Origin: Neodontobutis hainanensis | Taxonomy: Eukaryota > Chordata > Actinopteri > Gobiiformes > Odontobutidae | Length of the DNA stretch: 64,000 nucleotides | Reading direction: 5' to 3' | Assembly (NCBI GenBank): GCA_024349245.1 | Contig: JALDNG010000005.1 | Location: 16,159,001 to 16,223,000, forward strand | Shown: positions 13,101 through 28,100 of the stretch, piece after piece | Position numbering within the stretch: position 1 is the first letter of the stretch | Layout of the letters: every line of letters starts with the position of its first letter | Position numbers and translations under genes: made by a program | Notes under the pieces: generated by a model | Told to the model about the DNA's origin: nothing | The model's input: only the letters and a program-made list of their open reading frames with translations | The model's database searches: none

Positions 13101-16100
13101 TTGTTATTATACTTTTTTTTTTTTTTTTTTTTTTTTTATACAATTTGTTAACAAGATGAGCTGCATTGTGGCAAAAGAGATTAATCAGTCCACAATACTA
13201 AAAAAATTCAAATTCTGGTTAAAAAAGAGAAAAGATTTTGGCAAATGGCATACTGACTATATTTGTGTTGTCAGTGAGTGGGTAGAGAACATAAAGTAGC
13301 TTTGATATTTAACTACCCTATATTTATACAAGCATTTAGGTTAGCTACTAGAAAAATTACACAGTGATTATTAACTACATAAAATAATCATAAATTAAAT
13401 ACACTTATTGGTTTTATACATTGCGTATAATTAGATAAATAATAGTTAATCATTATTAATTAATTACTTATAAGTTGGGGATATATATCGATGATATGCT
13501 CTTACAACACAGAAGAATTCTAACTTCATATTTTTTACAATTATCTTATTAATTTCTTTTTTGTCTGTGTGTCAACATTGTTCTATTTCTTCCACTGTCT
13601 TATCTTACCAAATTGTAAGCACTTTGTAAACATTGTTTTTAAAAGTTTATTAAGACACATGGGTCTTCAGTGGGAAAAGTCCTACATTTATACCCCATCC
13701 ACCACCCCAACCTGCCTTTTGTTAAATGACAAAACTCTTAAATCATGAGGTGTTGAACATAGATATATCTAAATATCTTGCTTTTTTGAATACATTGGTA
13801 CTTTTATATAGAAAATGTATCTCTCAGTGGCTTAAATTGAGCAGGATGATAACAAAGACATGACACAGAGTTAAGGTAAAGTAGCATAAGAAAGTGTTCC
13901 ACACACAGCAGCGATGGGTAGTGTGGTAAAGTGTAGCCTTGCCGTTTCCTGCAGATGATGATGGCGAGGAAGGCCACCAGCCCCGACACCAGAGCCATGC
14001 AGATCCAGATGATGGTCATGGTGTTGTAGCGCAGGGGAACTGGGGAAAGAAAAAAACGGATATACATGACAAACATCGGCCAATACAGGCAACAGGTTAA
14101 GGGCGTTATGACTCAGATCAGAGAGTGTCAAAGAGTTTGAAGATTTAATAAACACAAATGCTAAAGTAAGTTTTAGTACCATTCAAACAGTCTTTTGTTC
14201 TAAAAGGTTATTCCTAATAATTCCTAGCTATTCCTAAAGGTCAAGTCAAACTACAAACTGTATATAAGAAATAAATGAACCTTTAACCTTTACAAATGTT
14301 GCTTTGATGTTGAAGGGCAATTCTGATCGTGACATAACATTAGCAGCAGTGAGGGATTATGACCAGTTGTCATACATCATCATCTGAATGGGCTCAGTGT
14401 CAGATAAGCCCACGCCTCTGAAATATGAACTTATATATATATATATTATTAAAAATATCCATTTAACGCAAAAATAATGTAGAAATTACATTCATGTGGA
14501 TACAGAAGAAAGGGAATAGGGTGTGGATAGGTTTGTGGTTAAGCTGTATGACGACGTAAATGTACAACCAATTCCAATGCTCCTGTCCAGAGAGTCATTT
14601 GTAGTGTAGTTTATCAAAATCATGTGCCTGTTGTTCATTTAATAAAGTAAAGATGTTTAAATTTAATTTAGGCTTATAACAACAACTGCTCTTTGAGGTT
14701 GTTCCGCTGCTACAGTCTACAGCGCTGACTCCCTTGGGTTTTAAGTGAACTTGGAATCCTAATTTATTTTTATAGTAAATACTAAAAAGTAGTTTGGTCC
14801 CTGTCAATTTGGTTTTCAGGGGATGGAACTAATGAACGCAGATATAAACTACCTCCGAATGCAATTGAAAAGACATACAACCAATGAAATAATCAGAATT
14901 CAGTGGGCATTTCCAACAAATACAAAAAACAAAGTACTGCATAAAGCTGCCCTATTTTTGAGAATTGGTCGTTGACTGAAGAGCGTTAGGTTTGAATGAG
15001 AGGGGTTCCAGGGCCTCTTTACTTTGCTAATAAAGTGAATGGGTCTGACTGGCCAAGCTAGTTTAATGTATAAATAATCTTTATTTTCCTATGGTTAATT
15101 TAATAAAGATCAAAATACAATGGGTTTTCAATCAACCTCTTTTATAAATGGTTTCGAGGTGGGAGATGCCAGGGCTATAAAAGAACAAAGTTACATGAAT
15201 TTAACAAAACAAAGGGGATCAAAAGGACTCCCTGGTGGTTCTAGTGGTAAATGTATGTACTTTTTTTCTTTTGGCTAAAGCAATTAAGTATGTGTTATTA
15301 AAAAGTGCTCTAAAAATAGATAAGATTATCATTATTTAACAATGCGGTGTACCAGGTGTGTCCTCAGTTTTTGTTTTCCAAATGTTTAATGGCACAAATG
15401 CACAGGGAACAGCACAGCGCATCCTCTTTTGAATCAAATTGCCAACATCTGCTGCTGCACTTTGTCCCTGGAGTGAAAAACACTTAAGGTTCCGCTATGT
15501 ATTTATGCAAAACTTAAATGCAGTATATAAAGAAGATGAAATATTGGACACACCTGGGTGACCACTTACTTCTGCCCCCACATAAATACTAACTATAACT
15601 TGAAACCCAAAGCCTAAGGGGTCTCCTTTAGGGGGCAGCACACTAGAGTTGAGCTGAGAAAAAGCTGTGTTTTTCCTAAACTTGAGGACATATTGATTAG
15701 TCAGCGTGAGGGCAGGGGAGTTGTGTGTACAGCGTTCTTGTTTCGGGAGTGGAAAATGAATCAGAATGTGAAGAAGGAGGGGGCTTCGGGGTCCGGTGAG
15801 CAGCAGAACGAAGACAGACTATTAGTCAGGGAAACAGCAGTGGGACGGCGAGCAGGCAGGAGGTGAGCTCTGCAGACCTGGAGCCGCTTATCTGCCAAAG
15901 CCCCTATTAGGCAAGAAAAATATTCTAATAAGAGTTTTCTTTACACGGCGTCGTACTTTGTGTGCTGCGTTTGCCCCAGGTGTATCATAAATAGCGGAAC
16001 GCAGCCCAGCAGTGTGCATGGCCCGTTTGAAGACTGGGCTTGGTTTTGCTGACAGGAGTGGCCCTCTAAAAAAACAATCAGATCAATGGATCAGAGAAGG

Positions 16101-19100
16101 ACTGAGGCACACTGGCCTTTCCTGACACCAGGCCTTTTTACTGCAGAGCCGTGCTGTGCAGAGCGGCTGGGCTTTAAAAAAAAAAAAAAAAAAAAGGCTT
16201 CCTAGTGCCATATTTTTAAACAGAAGGAATATCATGAAATTTTAAATGAGGTTGTGTGAGTGACTTTAGTTCAATTAATGGAACAGTACATTATTTTACA
16301 ATATTTTATTATTTATTTATTATTATTTTACTTTTTTTTGGTACTGTAGTTTGCTGTATGTCAGTATTCTTCTGGAACAACTTCCCAATTTTTATTCATT
16401 CTTCAATGCCACCTTTTATAAAATGAATGCTCTGCACTACCATTTGATTTATATTCTAGTATTGAAAGGACAAAGTTCATATACATACAAGACCTCTCTC
16501 CAGTGAAACATTCTTGCACTTAAATATACACTCAAATTCTCAAAATCCAATACTGCTCCTTTACTTACTTACACACTTAATGTCACATTCTGAGAATCAC
16601 AATATACCATGCACACTTAAACTCTGGCCAGAGGTGTTTAAGCGTGTCGCACCTGCTTTCCCGGTCTGGATCTCTATGTTCTGGCTGAAGCGTCCGCAGC
16701 CGGCTGAAGTTCGGGCCCGGACCTGGAAGATGTACTTAGTGCCCGGCTTCAGGCCTGACACCAGGGCACTGGTGTTTTTAGACTTCAGAGTGGAGTAAGT
16801 CTGATCCTCATGATCCTGGACAAAAAGTTAATGTCAGCAGCAAATAACTCTCCATTTAAGTTTAATATTTGTCATTGTGGTTAACATTTCTCATGTGCAT
16901 TTCACATTATGTAAAACTGCCATATTATGTTACAACTTGAAAGTCTGATTACAATTTTAAATAAATGTAAAACAATTCCACATTTGTAAAAATCAGCTTG
17001 AATGCATTATATTACACCATATTTTATACTAATTCTAAATTTATATATAAATGGTAATCTCATTAATAAAGGAATTCTGATTCTGATTGTCACATATAGT
17101 ATTATTTACAAAATTATAATTATTGCTGAAATGCTTCTTGTTAATGAAATGATAGCCGCACTTTTTCTTTAGGTTGAAAAAGGCTTTTTGCAAGTAAATA
17201 AAAAAATATTACACAATCAGCATTATTTAATATAAATTATTACTAATACAATACACAGACATTGAGGAATATTACATAATACAGTGTTATCCTACAATTG
17301 GCATTCACTTTTTATGTTTCCAAATCAATCCTCTAATCTTAGTAAAAAATAAAAAAAAAATAAAAAAAGAATAAGGCTCATGCTAACATTTGAACTTGAG
17401 AACTTCTTAGGGGATTTTTTGGCATTCAAAGTTTTCCTAACTGAAAAAAATTCTAAAGAACAAATCTCAAGAACAGGGTGAAGCATTCTTCCCTCAGCCC
17501 TCAAAATAATGCTGTTTTATAGTATTATGAGACTTACATTACAACAAAATATTAAAAACAAACCATGATTGTAGACTAAACATTTTTACAAATTATATGT
17601 ATTTTTTTTAAATAGCTCACAACAATAGTAAATTACAGAATGGACTGTGCATAAGCCCAAAACCCACTTCACACTTAATACAATAAAAGCTTAAAGCAAC
17701 AGACATTGTCCCAGTCTGTGCAGCAGTAGAGCTCATCTGTTTGGTCTCTATTGTATGGTCTGGACTGTAGCACCCTCTCATCCCCCACTTACCCTCCACC
17801 TCTCTCTCCTGCTCTCACAGACCTTCTATAAGCGCAGTCTTCGTTCCATACAAGGACATTGGCGGGGCGTGTCTTATGTTAATGATATGTTAAATTTATG
17901 TTAATGCCATGTTAATGCTGAGTGAGTGCAGACACACCGTTTGAGAACCCTTCATGAATCCCATGTAGAGCCTTCTTAGAGATTCTCCTAAAATGAACAG
18001 TTAAGAAGCTTCGTAACATCCATGCATCCCAAATGCTCTTATAAAAATATGGACAGTAAAATGGACCAATACAACTGACAGACAAGTGACTATGTCATAC
18101 GGTGTGTTTTTTCTATGGCATCCATATTCATCCATAGCACTTTTAAGACACCTCACTCTCAGTACATTCAAAATCAGGCTGTTGCTGTTCATTCAATTCT
18201 GTTATTTTTTTATAATATTGAGCTCATTCTTCACAGCTGTGTACACTTTCATATTGTTGCTGTCTTGCCATGAAGCTGTTAGTGCGGCTCACTGCAAAAG
18301 CTGATAAGGAAATTATAAAATACACATTATAGTTCAGTTTTTATATTATTTATTCATCTCTTGCAAGCTACAAATAAAAAAACAGACCACTTATAAGTAC
18401 ATTGCCACTGCTTTTGTACTAACTCTGTTAAAAGTGGTCCAAGAGCTTGGAAAAGGTCTTATCAGCTCTGTTATGCTGTTTACATCAATAATGTGCTCTG
18501 AAAAGCAAAGAATGTAACTTTCCATTTATCTTACTTTATCTTTAGGTTCTCCTGTGAGTTCACAACACATCCCGCAGCCTGTTCTGTAGCTTTTATTTTT
18601 TTAAATAAATGAATATGTTATCTGTCTGTCAGCCATGTAATTACCGCAGACATCTTTTGATCTGCTTCTATCAGCAGATACGACAGAGGCTTTGGAAACC
18701 GTGTTTCTTACTGCACTGTTTTCATTTTGAATAAAACTTTGCTGGTGTGCACTGTTCCAGAGTGGTAACACTCCTGCCTCGCAGCTGGAGGGTCGTAGGC
18801 TTAAACCCAGGATTGAACGACCACCTCTCTTTGTGGAGTCTGGGTGTGTTTCTGGAGGGTTCATCATCTTCTCTCAATTTAATGATGATTAAATATGTGT
18901 GATAAATAATTTGCTACATGTTTTTAAGTAAATATTTATGAAATAGATTTTTGCTTTGATAGTTTTCAAAGGAACCAGTGTGTTTCTTATTTTGAGTTAC
19001 TACTACTACTCGTCCCTAAAAATAAAAGCCTCATTTACAGTACAGAAGAGTGAATGAATAAAGTGTGTTGGTAGCTTCTAAAAAAGAGTTTAAGTCATAC

Positions 19101-22100
19101 ATCCTCTGGAGTATGCATTGGTCTCAAAGTGGGAAACAATGGAATTAAACTATATATGTTCATGCTGTGTGTTGTGAGTCAACTAGAAATGTAGTAGTTA
19201 ATACAATGAAAGCCACAGTATCCAAAGGCCTGGAAGCTTGCATAGTATCTTATAGCTGTAGCTGTTCCTAGGAGTGCGCTCTTCTGAACAAGAGTTCAGT
19301 TGTTTTGCGGGACAATAGCCTAAGAGCTGGGGACCACTCTTGCCTTCACCTTCCACATCCTCTGCAGCTCCCTCATATGCCCTTGGTATTTCTCAAGCTT
19401 CTTGTGTCCCTGCTTCTACTGGGGGTGGTCACATCTATTGTCTGTTCCCTGAAAAAGCATGAACGAGATGCTGCTTAGACATACACTATGGGGAACAATC
19501 TTTGTGTGAATGTTTGTGAAGCGCGTGTGTCAAATTGACTTATTTAATTATTTTAATTACCTCTATTCTTGCATTAAAAAAATGGGTCTGCAACACACTT
19601 AGGTAATTGATTGCTTTCTGTGACCAGTTGACCGTTTTCAGACAGTTTCATAAGAAGGAGTTTCATAAGGGCCTGAATGGATTTGTCTGTATTAGAAAGA
19701 TGCATATCATCATCAGCGTATAATGCCACTTTATGTTCTGTTGATTACAGTCCTGAGGATGTTATTTTCTCTTATTGCTTGACCCAGTGGCTCTACATAT
19801 ATGGAGCAAATGTAATGGGAGTCTTTACAGGACTCAATAGCACAATACAAAGCATTTAACAGTTCTTTATTTGATTTTGAGAACAGCAGTAGAATGGGGT
19901 GAGGGCTGGAGCTGGAGCACAAGGCCGGACACCGCAGGTAGGTACAGGACAGGAGAACAGGGGAACAGGAATGAAAGATATGGCAGATTTAGGGCTCTTG
20001 ACTTGCAGGTCAGAAAATGTTGGGTGTTCCCTCTGTGAGACAGTTGAATAATCTGGCAGAGAGGAGTTGGATTGTGGCTGCTTAAACACTTAGACTCTGA
20101 TGATCTGCAGGTGTTGACACAGGTGAGACTGATGAGGTGAGAGATGGAGAGAAAAGCTGGGCAAGACTGCACGGATCATGACAGCAAAAAGGTTTGGAGA
20201 AAGTGGACATCCTAGACATGTACTGTAGATCTTTCTAGTTTTATACGGTCATTTAGATGTCCATTTATTTTAACTCTTGCCATGGATGATGAAAATAATG
20301 TCCTAATACTGTTAATAAAGCTTTCAGTAAAGCCATTTTTTTCCAAAACCAAAAACAGATATTTGTAGCTAACAGAGTCAAAAATGTGCCTTTTTGGCAG
20401 ACCAATACTGTTTTGTGATTGTCTGAATATTATGCATTATATGAAGGAAGCACCTGATTTGGTCTTAGGTTTGTTGGCCACTGACAAATCCAGTTTTATC
20501 CTTGTCAATCAACTCTGGGATAAATTAGTTTAGTCTCTTAGATTTAATAGAGGCATACAGACATACATTATTCTTGCCTTTTTTTGGTATAAATGTGATA
20601 ATTGCTTGAGACTACGAGGGAGGGATTGACCTTTTTTTGAGGATTTTAATAAAACTGGAGATAAGTCCACTTCAAAGATTTTATACCACCCAGCATGTAT
20701 GTGAATGTTCTCAGTCATCCAGGTCATCTTGAAGAAAAGGATTAAAGGAGGATTTATATTTCAAAGAGAAGACATTTCATCTCTTGTCCACTCGGCAGGT
20801 AAGCAATCTGTTCAGGATTTTTTTTTTTTTAAATGTCATTTTAATTTTTTTTCTATGCATATGTGTAGTTAGGCATTTATTCAGATTTTCTCAGATTGAG
20901 GATAAGTCTTTGGTTATGGTCTTCCATGAACACTGCATGTACACCCCGATGTTAAGTGCTGGACGTTCTCAGGGGCCTCTTTGCACAGTTTGCATCTAGG
21001 GTCTTGTATGGTGTAGTAGCAAATGCTCAACTGTGACTGCATGCATGCTTTTTAAGTGTCAAAATGTATCTTTGAATTCTAAAAAGCTGCTCTATGTTTC
21101 TAACAGCCTCAAATGTTTTATAGCTAAATATGCAACACAGACATTAAAAATGGTCACAGTAGAACAGTCTGTCTCGTAATTATAAATAAAACTGGTTAGA
21201 AAATTTGTCTTTAAAGCTAGAAATGCAGCAACATGGAAGCCGATTTGTCCTCATTATCACCGTAGACGAGTTAGCCGTGGCACCAGTGATGCTCCGGTCG
21301 TGACTCACTATAATGTGGTTCAGTGTTAGAGAAGCCTCATTGTAGCATATTGCTGACTTGTCCACTCGAAAAATCCCCTGAAGGCATCTGGCCCTGTGAG
21401 CGAGGCCAGATTAAGACAGCAGCACAAGAGACGAGCTAATCCTTCAGCTCAGCCCACAGCAGCCTGCTTGTTTGGCTATGAGACCGCCTGCTCCCACTGC
21501 GCCGCCTGCACATTTAGCTGATTTCTATCATCGCACACCAGCATCGCATCCCAATGTATGGTCACTGGAACAACTCGTCATACAGATAAAGGCTCTGTGT
21601 AGAATCATAGGGTTTTCCACACTCTCAAGTGTCACTGTTGGACATGTATTTCTTTCTTTCTGGTACTGTTTTTGGTGATGGTTTGAGGAAAGGCACAGTC
21701 AAATGAAGGTGTGGTTCATTGCAGAAAACACATGGAACAAAAGCCAGTTTATCTCATTTACAATATACTGTGAAAGATTTTGGCTATATATTTAACTTGT
21801 TTATTGTTGTAGTTTTTAGTAGGAATGCTCAATGTAAAAAATATGATTATGGAATAAATACCTTTTCAATATTACCCGCATTATTTTTATTTACATTTTG
21901 GCAACTTTCTATTTAAAAGGAGCCTCTGATGTGGTGCAGTTGGTAATTTCCACAGGTCACAATCGAGCATTGCAGTTTGATTTAAAGCTTTGATTGAAAT
22001 ATTAATACAGTGCTAGTTTTTACCCTATTTCCGTCAGGTTTTAAGTTGCCCCAATGTTTTGTAGTGGCACATCCTTACACCTGTCACAAAATTAGAAAGA

Positions 22101-25100
22101 TAATTGCTGCTGTTGCCATGTGGTGCTTGGGCTTTTCACTTATTAAGGTGATTTATGAATATTGGGGCCATAAAAATTTTGTCTTATGGTCTTGATGGTA
22201 GAGCAGTCATCCTTTAACCGAAAGGTTGGCAGTTTCATTCCCGCTTTTCCCAGTACATACTTTGGTTGTGTCCTTAACCCTCCTTGCCGGCAGAGACACA
22301 GCTCTGGTGATGGAAAATAGCCTAAGACTACAATCTGGCTTTGTTGACATTCATGTGGCTGTGTCTCATGTATGTTCATCAACATGCGATCAAATACATT
22401 TATAATATATATTTTTTTTACAAATTTCCAGTATATTATATGACAGGAGCTTAGGCCACCTAGCCCATTTAAACCAGCTGTCTCTGCATAAGCCTACCCA
22501 GTGAACACATATTCACACACACAGAGAATGGCACCAATTAGCCCGTCGCTAGGCTAATGCTCCCACCAGCCGCTCGCTGTCACTGTCACTTTCACTAAGT
22601 TGGATTTGACTCTGTCTCATCCTCCTCCTGTTCACCAGCTCTCGACCCCCATTTCCTTTCAATTAGCAGCGCTGCCGGGAGCGCTGTGGTGGATTAAGTC
22701 ATCCAACCGCGCTCTTCAACAACCACAATGCAGTCACATCCTTATATTGCGATGGTTTAATACGTTAACAGTGCACTATGTCTACACGGCTCCAGTACTA
22801 ATGCTCAAAATGGAAGATGTAGAGAAAATGATTGTTTATAAATATATTTGTGTAAGTGGTGCCGTGGCAGTAATGTAGGGACTACCTTCTCGTAGTACTT
22901 GATGTCGTACTCCAGGATGACGCCGTTGGGCTGGTCGGGCTCGTGCCACATCAGAGTCACACTGTTTTGACTGGTGTTCTCCTGACGGACTGCTACCACC
23001 TCAGACGGTGCTGCACAAAGATACAGCACATTACTGCCATGTCAGAATGAAACAATTTTGTCACAGAATTACAATTACAACCTAACCTATACTTGGGTTA
23101 CTAAGAACTTAAAATAAGATACTTCCAGGGGTCCATACTGAAAAGATAAATATTCATTACAAAAAAAAACCCCATGACTTTACATGACTTTAGACTATTT
23201 TACATATACAATCATTTAAAACATATTTACTTCATTCAGCTTTGCACATATTACTACAAAACAAGCAAAGATGTCTTAAGCATTTCTGCCCCAGTTGGAC
23301 TTACAGAAAATGAGTCTTCAGTTATTCATCATCACTGACTTCCTTTTCATGAACAAAGGTCAATGGGGATGTTATTATAGTGAATTATGGCTCTATATAT
23401 AACTTTTTTTTTTTATGAAATTTGGATTGGGGTTTGGTGTTGCTATATGACCATTAGCCGTTGATCTGGTGTAATAATTATGCATAAAATTGCAATTAAC
23501 AATTTCAAGGAAAAATAAAATCCATTTTTTCTGTGCTTGTTCTCATTGAACAGCTCAGGACCAGTCTTGCTGCCTTGTTTTGAACAGACGACCACACAGT
23601 GCAGTACGACAAGTGGCAAAGGATCAGGGTTTTTGCTCCATGTTCTAATGCATTTCATTTAATAGGATCATTTTTTTTCATTACTGCAATGCTGCCGACC
23701 CATTTTATTGACAATTGTGTTTATATGTTCTGCCCAAGAAAGATTGCTATCAATGTTTAGGCCCAACAGTTTATCCGTGTCTACTTGTTCTATGTTTTGG
23801 CCAGCTATATTAAGTTTTAATTCCGGTCTAAGCTTCAATTTTTGTTGTGACCCAGACTTTAAGCTCGTTGCCAGGTTTGTTCTATTTCAACTTGCAGTTG
23901 GTTTCAGTCACAGACAAAAACCTGACCACCAGACAACAACTTCAATTAGTTCCATTAACTACAATCTTAAGTAACAAAAATAATAATCCTCATTCTCTAT
24001 AGGTATAACCATTACGGTTACTTTAACATCTAAATAGAATTTCTTGAATTTGGATTTGTCTGTTTTTTATTTCCAAAGTATCTGACATTGTTTTCATGTC
24101 ACATTCTTGCAACTTATAGCAGCCATCTCAGGCGGGAAGGTATGTTTTTGTTTGACTCAAAATCTGGTCTTCTGTAGGAAGGTTGTGACCCATCTGCCAA
24201 AAAAATGTATAAACTTCTGACTCGTCCAGTAGTCAGGAGTTGTGTTGCTGACAGTGATGGCAGGACAGAAACAATGTGGATATAGAAGAACCTTTTTTTT
24301 ATTATTATCAGCACAAAAAGTGGTTGAGACAGCACTATTCTTTTAAAAGCTCTTATATGTTGGCACTTTTGCTAAATTTGACAGTAGAGGGACAGATAGA
24401 GGAAAGAGGAAGAAGTGTGCAGACTGGTTCACATTGAAAACCATGCCATCGGCACGCTCAAGGGCAAAACTGTCTTTTTGAGGACAGTTTTTGGGAAGTT
24501 AGTCTCCGTTTGGGTCGCATTGAGTAAATGCTTCAAGGATAGAGTTAAACTGTGATTGAACTTGTACATGGAAAGCTCATGTGCCCTAAGTCTAACAAAG
24601 GTAAACCCCAGATAATCTGAGCATAGACAGTATAAAATATTGTGCAGAAATATTGTGATGTCATCTTTGCAAACTAGCGATGGGCTTGTTGAAGTCAGCC
24701 GCGGTGGCTCCCGAAGCCATTTAAAATCAGATAGAGGCGGATAAATGAATTGAATAGCATTTTGTTTGTAACATACTCATTCAAGCACTGAAACAGTATC
24801 AGAGGTGTGCTCCTCTTGTACTTATGATAGATGGTAACCATAGGTGTTCACTAATAATAAATTGTATTTTAGCGTCTGTTTAGAAGCCACAAATCTTTAG
24901 TAAATTTGGCCCTAGGTGCATTTGAAAAGGCACAACATGTGAGAAAAATGTAACAAGCTCCAGAAAGAGGCTTCCACACACTGTATACTTTTCGCTTACA
25001 ACGCCACTAACATGACAAAAGTCTCACCAACATGAACATCAACAACCAAACCTTCCACTCTTGCAAAAAATAATGAAAAAACATTAATGGTTTTATCACA

Positions 25101-28100
25101 TGAAGGTCTGGTAAAAAAAATCTGTTACTTTCCAAGCTTTTTAAAAATGCAATGTTTTTATAAAAGGATTACATATTATAATAATGCTTAAATCTGCGGA
25201 CGGGACACTGTGCTGTGAGCTCTTCCAAACCCTACCTGCCTGGTTCGTGGTGATGTTGACCACTGCGTAGAGCGGCGCCTCATTGCTCAGGTGGCTCACT
25301 GCGTTGGAGGCCAAAATACGGAACGAGTAGTTGCTGTGCGCCAATAGGTTGAGCACCGTGACCCAGGACTCAGTAAGTCCAGACTGCCGCGGGATGAAGC
25401 GCATCACTGCTGAACCGGACCGCTCCACCTTCCCTCCGGTCCCCGCTGTTCCGAGACCGGCCGCTCCGCTGGGCTTCCCACCTCCTCCCAGCCCCCCGGG
25501 AGAGGAGGCGCAGTCCTCGCAGGGGCCCCACCCGGAGCACCTCAGACACTGCACACTGTACTGGAGGTCCGCACGCCCCCCGGTGTCCAGAGGCCGGTCC
25601 CACTCTAGGTTCACAGAGGTGCCATTGACAGAGGAGATGATGTTTACCGGAGCTGATGGAGGGCCTGCACACAGAGATGGGGAGAGACTCAATTTAAGAT
25701 TGTAGGCTTGACCTTAAAAACGTCTTCCGAGATTAAAATATATTGAAAAATTTTTAAGTATTAATAAAAATATCTAACCTACTGTTAATAGTGATGTGTG
25801 TAAATTAAAGAATTTAGTTGTTTTTTTTATTACTAGACAGTGTGCAAACCTTAATCACTGGTTCAGCATAACGTGTGCATGTAGCCAAGTGTCCTTTTTA
25901 TTTTTAAATAGGCTTTAACAAAAAACTAAATCTGAAACAAATTCAATACATATCATTAAAGGGGTTGACACATCCTTTACACAAATCAACAGCATTTTGT
26001 GCTCAGGGATATTCCAGATCCTGACCAGCACTTTAGGCTCCTTGTTTTAGTGACGAGAAGCCATTTACAAGGTTCTCTAATTTTCATTGTCCTTATTCCG
26101 CGATCCTCGTTCGAAGCAAAAGTTCTTTGTTGGGCCATTTTTACTACTCCATTTTTGTTTGCCTTAAAATAGCCTTTTTACACAGCTCCCCTTTACTGAC
26201 AACTCTTCCTCCGGTCAGGCTGGCTTCCTGTTCTTCAGACTTTGGTCACACTAACACATGTAAAACTCTATCCACAAGTAACCCAAGCAACCATTCTTCT
26301 GGAATATTAATTTAACCAAAAATGTCCAAATTTACAATCTGAGCAACCAAAATCTTTTTATGAAATTGTGATTGTTTTGTTACTTATAGTTTTTAGTCAA
26401 TTTTTCTGAGTGTTCCAAGTCTGTGTTTGTCTATGTTTAAACAAATACTGGTTGTTCTTTAAATTTGTGATTTTGTGTTGATCTTACGTGAACAGGATGC
26501 CGCTGGTGTGTCGTCCGTTGCTCGGTAGTAGTTGGAGTCACAGGGGCAGGAGAGGGCAGCCCTGGTCTCAGAGTGACTGTGCTGAGGACATTTCCCACAC
26601 AGACCGTCACCAGCCACTGGTTTGTAGAAGCCCACCTCACAGGCTGCAAACGGGACAGAACACACAAAGCACACTGTCATACTCCAATTACACTAATTTG
26701 CGTAATGTAGGAAAACATTCCTAAGATACTAGGTCATATTTAACAATGTTAAAACAAATAAAATGGACAGGGTTACATTTCCATGGTTAAATTGTTCGAC
26801 TAATTGGAGTTTATTGGATCACTGTGTGTAGTGTTGCATTCAAGAATGAAAAAGTCTATTCATCCTTCCAAGACTGTCGCTTCACACCATTCCTTTTCAG
26901 ACGTCAATCCCTTCCTCTCAGGCTTTTCCAAATTGATGTATAATTACCGTTGTGGTGACCTGGAGCGGCGCAGATGAAAGTGGGACTAGTATGGGCTCAG
27001 ATTTGGTCTAAAAAGGCAGTGCACTGTTGATACTCCCTAAGAGCCCCTCCAAATCCAGACCCCTCTGATCCGGATTCACTTTTAACTCTGCGCTGATTAA
27101 TAATGAAGGGGCCACAGATAAATATATTCTCATTCCATGCAGCTGATAGACTGCGGTAAATGGGGCATACATTCAGACGGGTTTTTTTTGGTCGAAGTCA
27201 CGTGTTAATTTTTATGCCACAGAGCATGCTGCCATGTTTTCATAACCTTTACTGGTTCAAATGGTACAGGCTCAGAGATGGAAATGTGCTAAAGGAACAT
27301 GAAACAGAATTGTCAATGTGTGGGAAATGAGAAAGCATAAAGTTTTTAGGTTAAACTGATGAGGCTTGTGATGCTAGAACACAAGACAAACTCAAAGCCC
27401 ATGGGCCAGATGCAGTCCTTTACAAATACATTTTTAACAGTAAATCTTAAACATTCATGCCAGTCACTAAAGACACTTTCCCAGTGATACACTTTTGGCT
27501 GTTCAGGTTAGCCTTGTGTGGTACAGATAACTGGTGAGATCTGATTACTATTTGAAGCAGACTATTTATAGCAGAGATGGGTCGACAAAAACTACCGTAA
27601 AAAGAAAATTGTAGTGCTTGTAGGTAGCAGTGATAGAAGCTGGAGATACTACTGTAAACTGCTGCAAAAAACAGTAGAAGGCTGTTTCTGGTTTATATCT
27701 AGCATTCTAAACTTTGAATTAAAAGCACTGTCTAAAAGCCGAACAGTTCTAGAGACTCTGGGGGCCCTGGGCAGGAGGTACATGAGGCCCTCAACACACA
27801 TTGAACACAAATGTTTTATCTTTAACTGTGAGTAGTTTTACAGAAAAGCGGCGCGGTGGCAGAGAGGTTAGCACTCCTGCCTCACAGCAAGAAGGTCCAG
27901 CACTCCATAAAAGAGCCAGACAATATGTTTTACATGCTAGGCATAAATGTATAACCTGACCAGCCAGACATTCCAAATTTCTTAGCAAAGTCAAGTGGGT
28001 CTGGAACCCCACTGAGCCCGTCTTCCACTTGTGCTCAACACCAATTACATTGAACCATTTTAATTGTTTATCTAAAACATCAGGTTGGTCCTCTGTTAGT

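Larger units (their letters stand above)
10947..13942 (-). other. epha8: GC-AG intron between exons 8 (TM) and 9 (juxtamembrane)
   Basis: 2996 bp. The donor is GCAAGG rather than GT and the acceptor is TTTGTACAG. The donor choice is forced by the frame and by the conserved RKRHCGYSK junction. The intron holds a UG-rich tract at its 3' end, a common fish repeat at 11940-12215 and a plus-strand T run at 13113-13137. Confidence 0.88.
16816..22885 (-). other. epha8: Intron between exons 6 and 7
   Basis: 6070 bp, GT-AG. It holds an L1/Tx1-like reverse-transcriptase fragment on the minus strand (19590-20720, interrupted), a retroelement Cys-His remnant (20930-21010), tRNA-like SINE pieces (18755-18850, 22185-22310) and one copy of an inverted interspersed repeat (17890-18030). 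Balanced-composition stretches at 21380-21560 and 22500-22740 could be conserved elements. Confidence 0.75.

Noticed and set aside
13925..13943. Exon 8 continuing past RKR as RQGYTLPHYP
   Set aside because: This reading is open for a while but loses Eph similarity at once. The GC donor restores HCGYSK in frame.
25331..25705. 124-codon plus-strand ORF opposite exon 5
   Set aside because: It is the antisense of the GC-rich, Gly-rich FN3 exon. The Pro-rich reading is a shadow of Gly codons.
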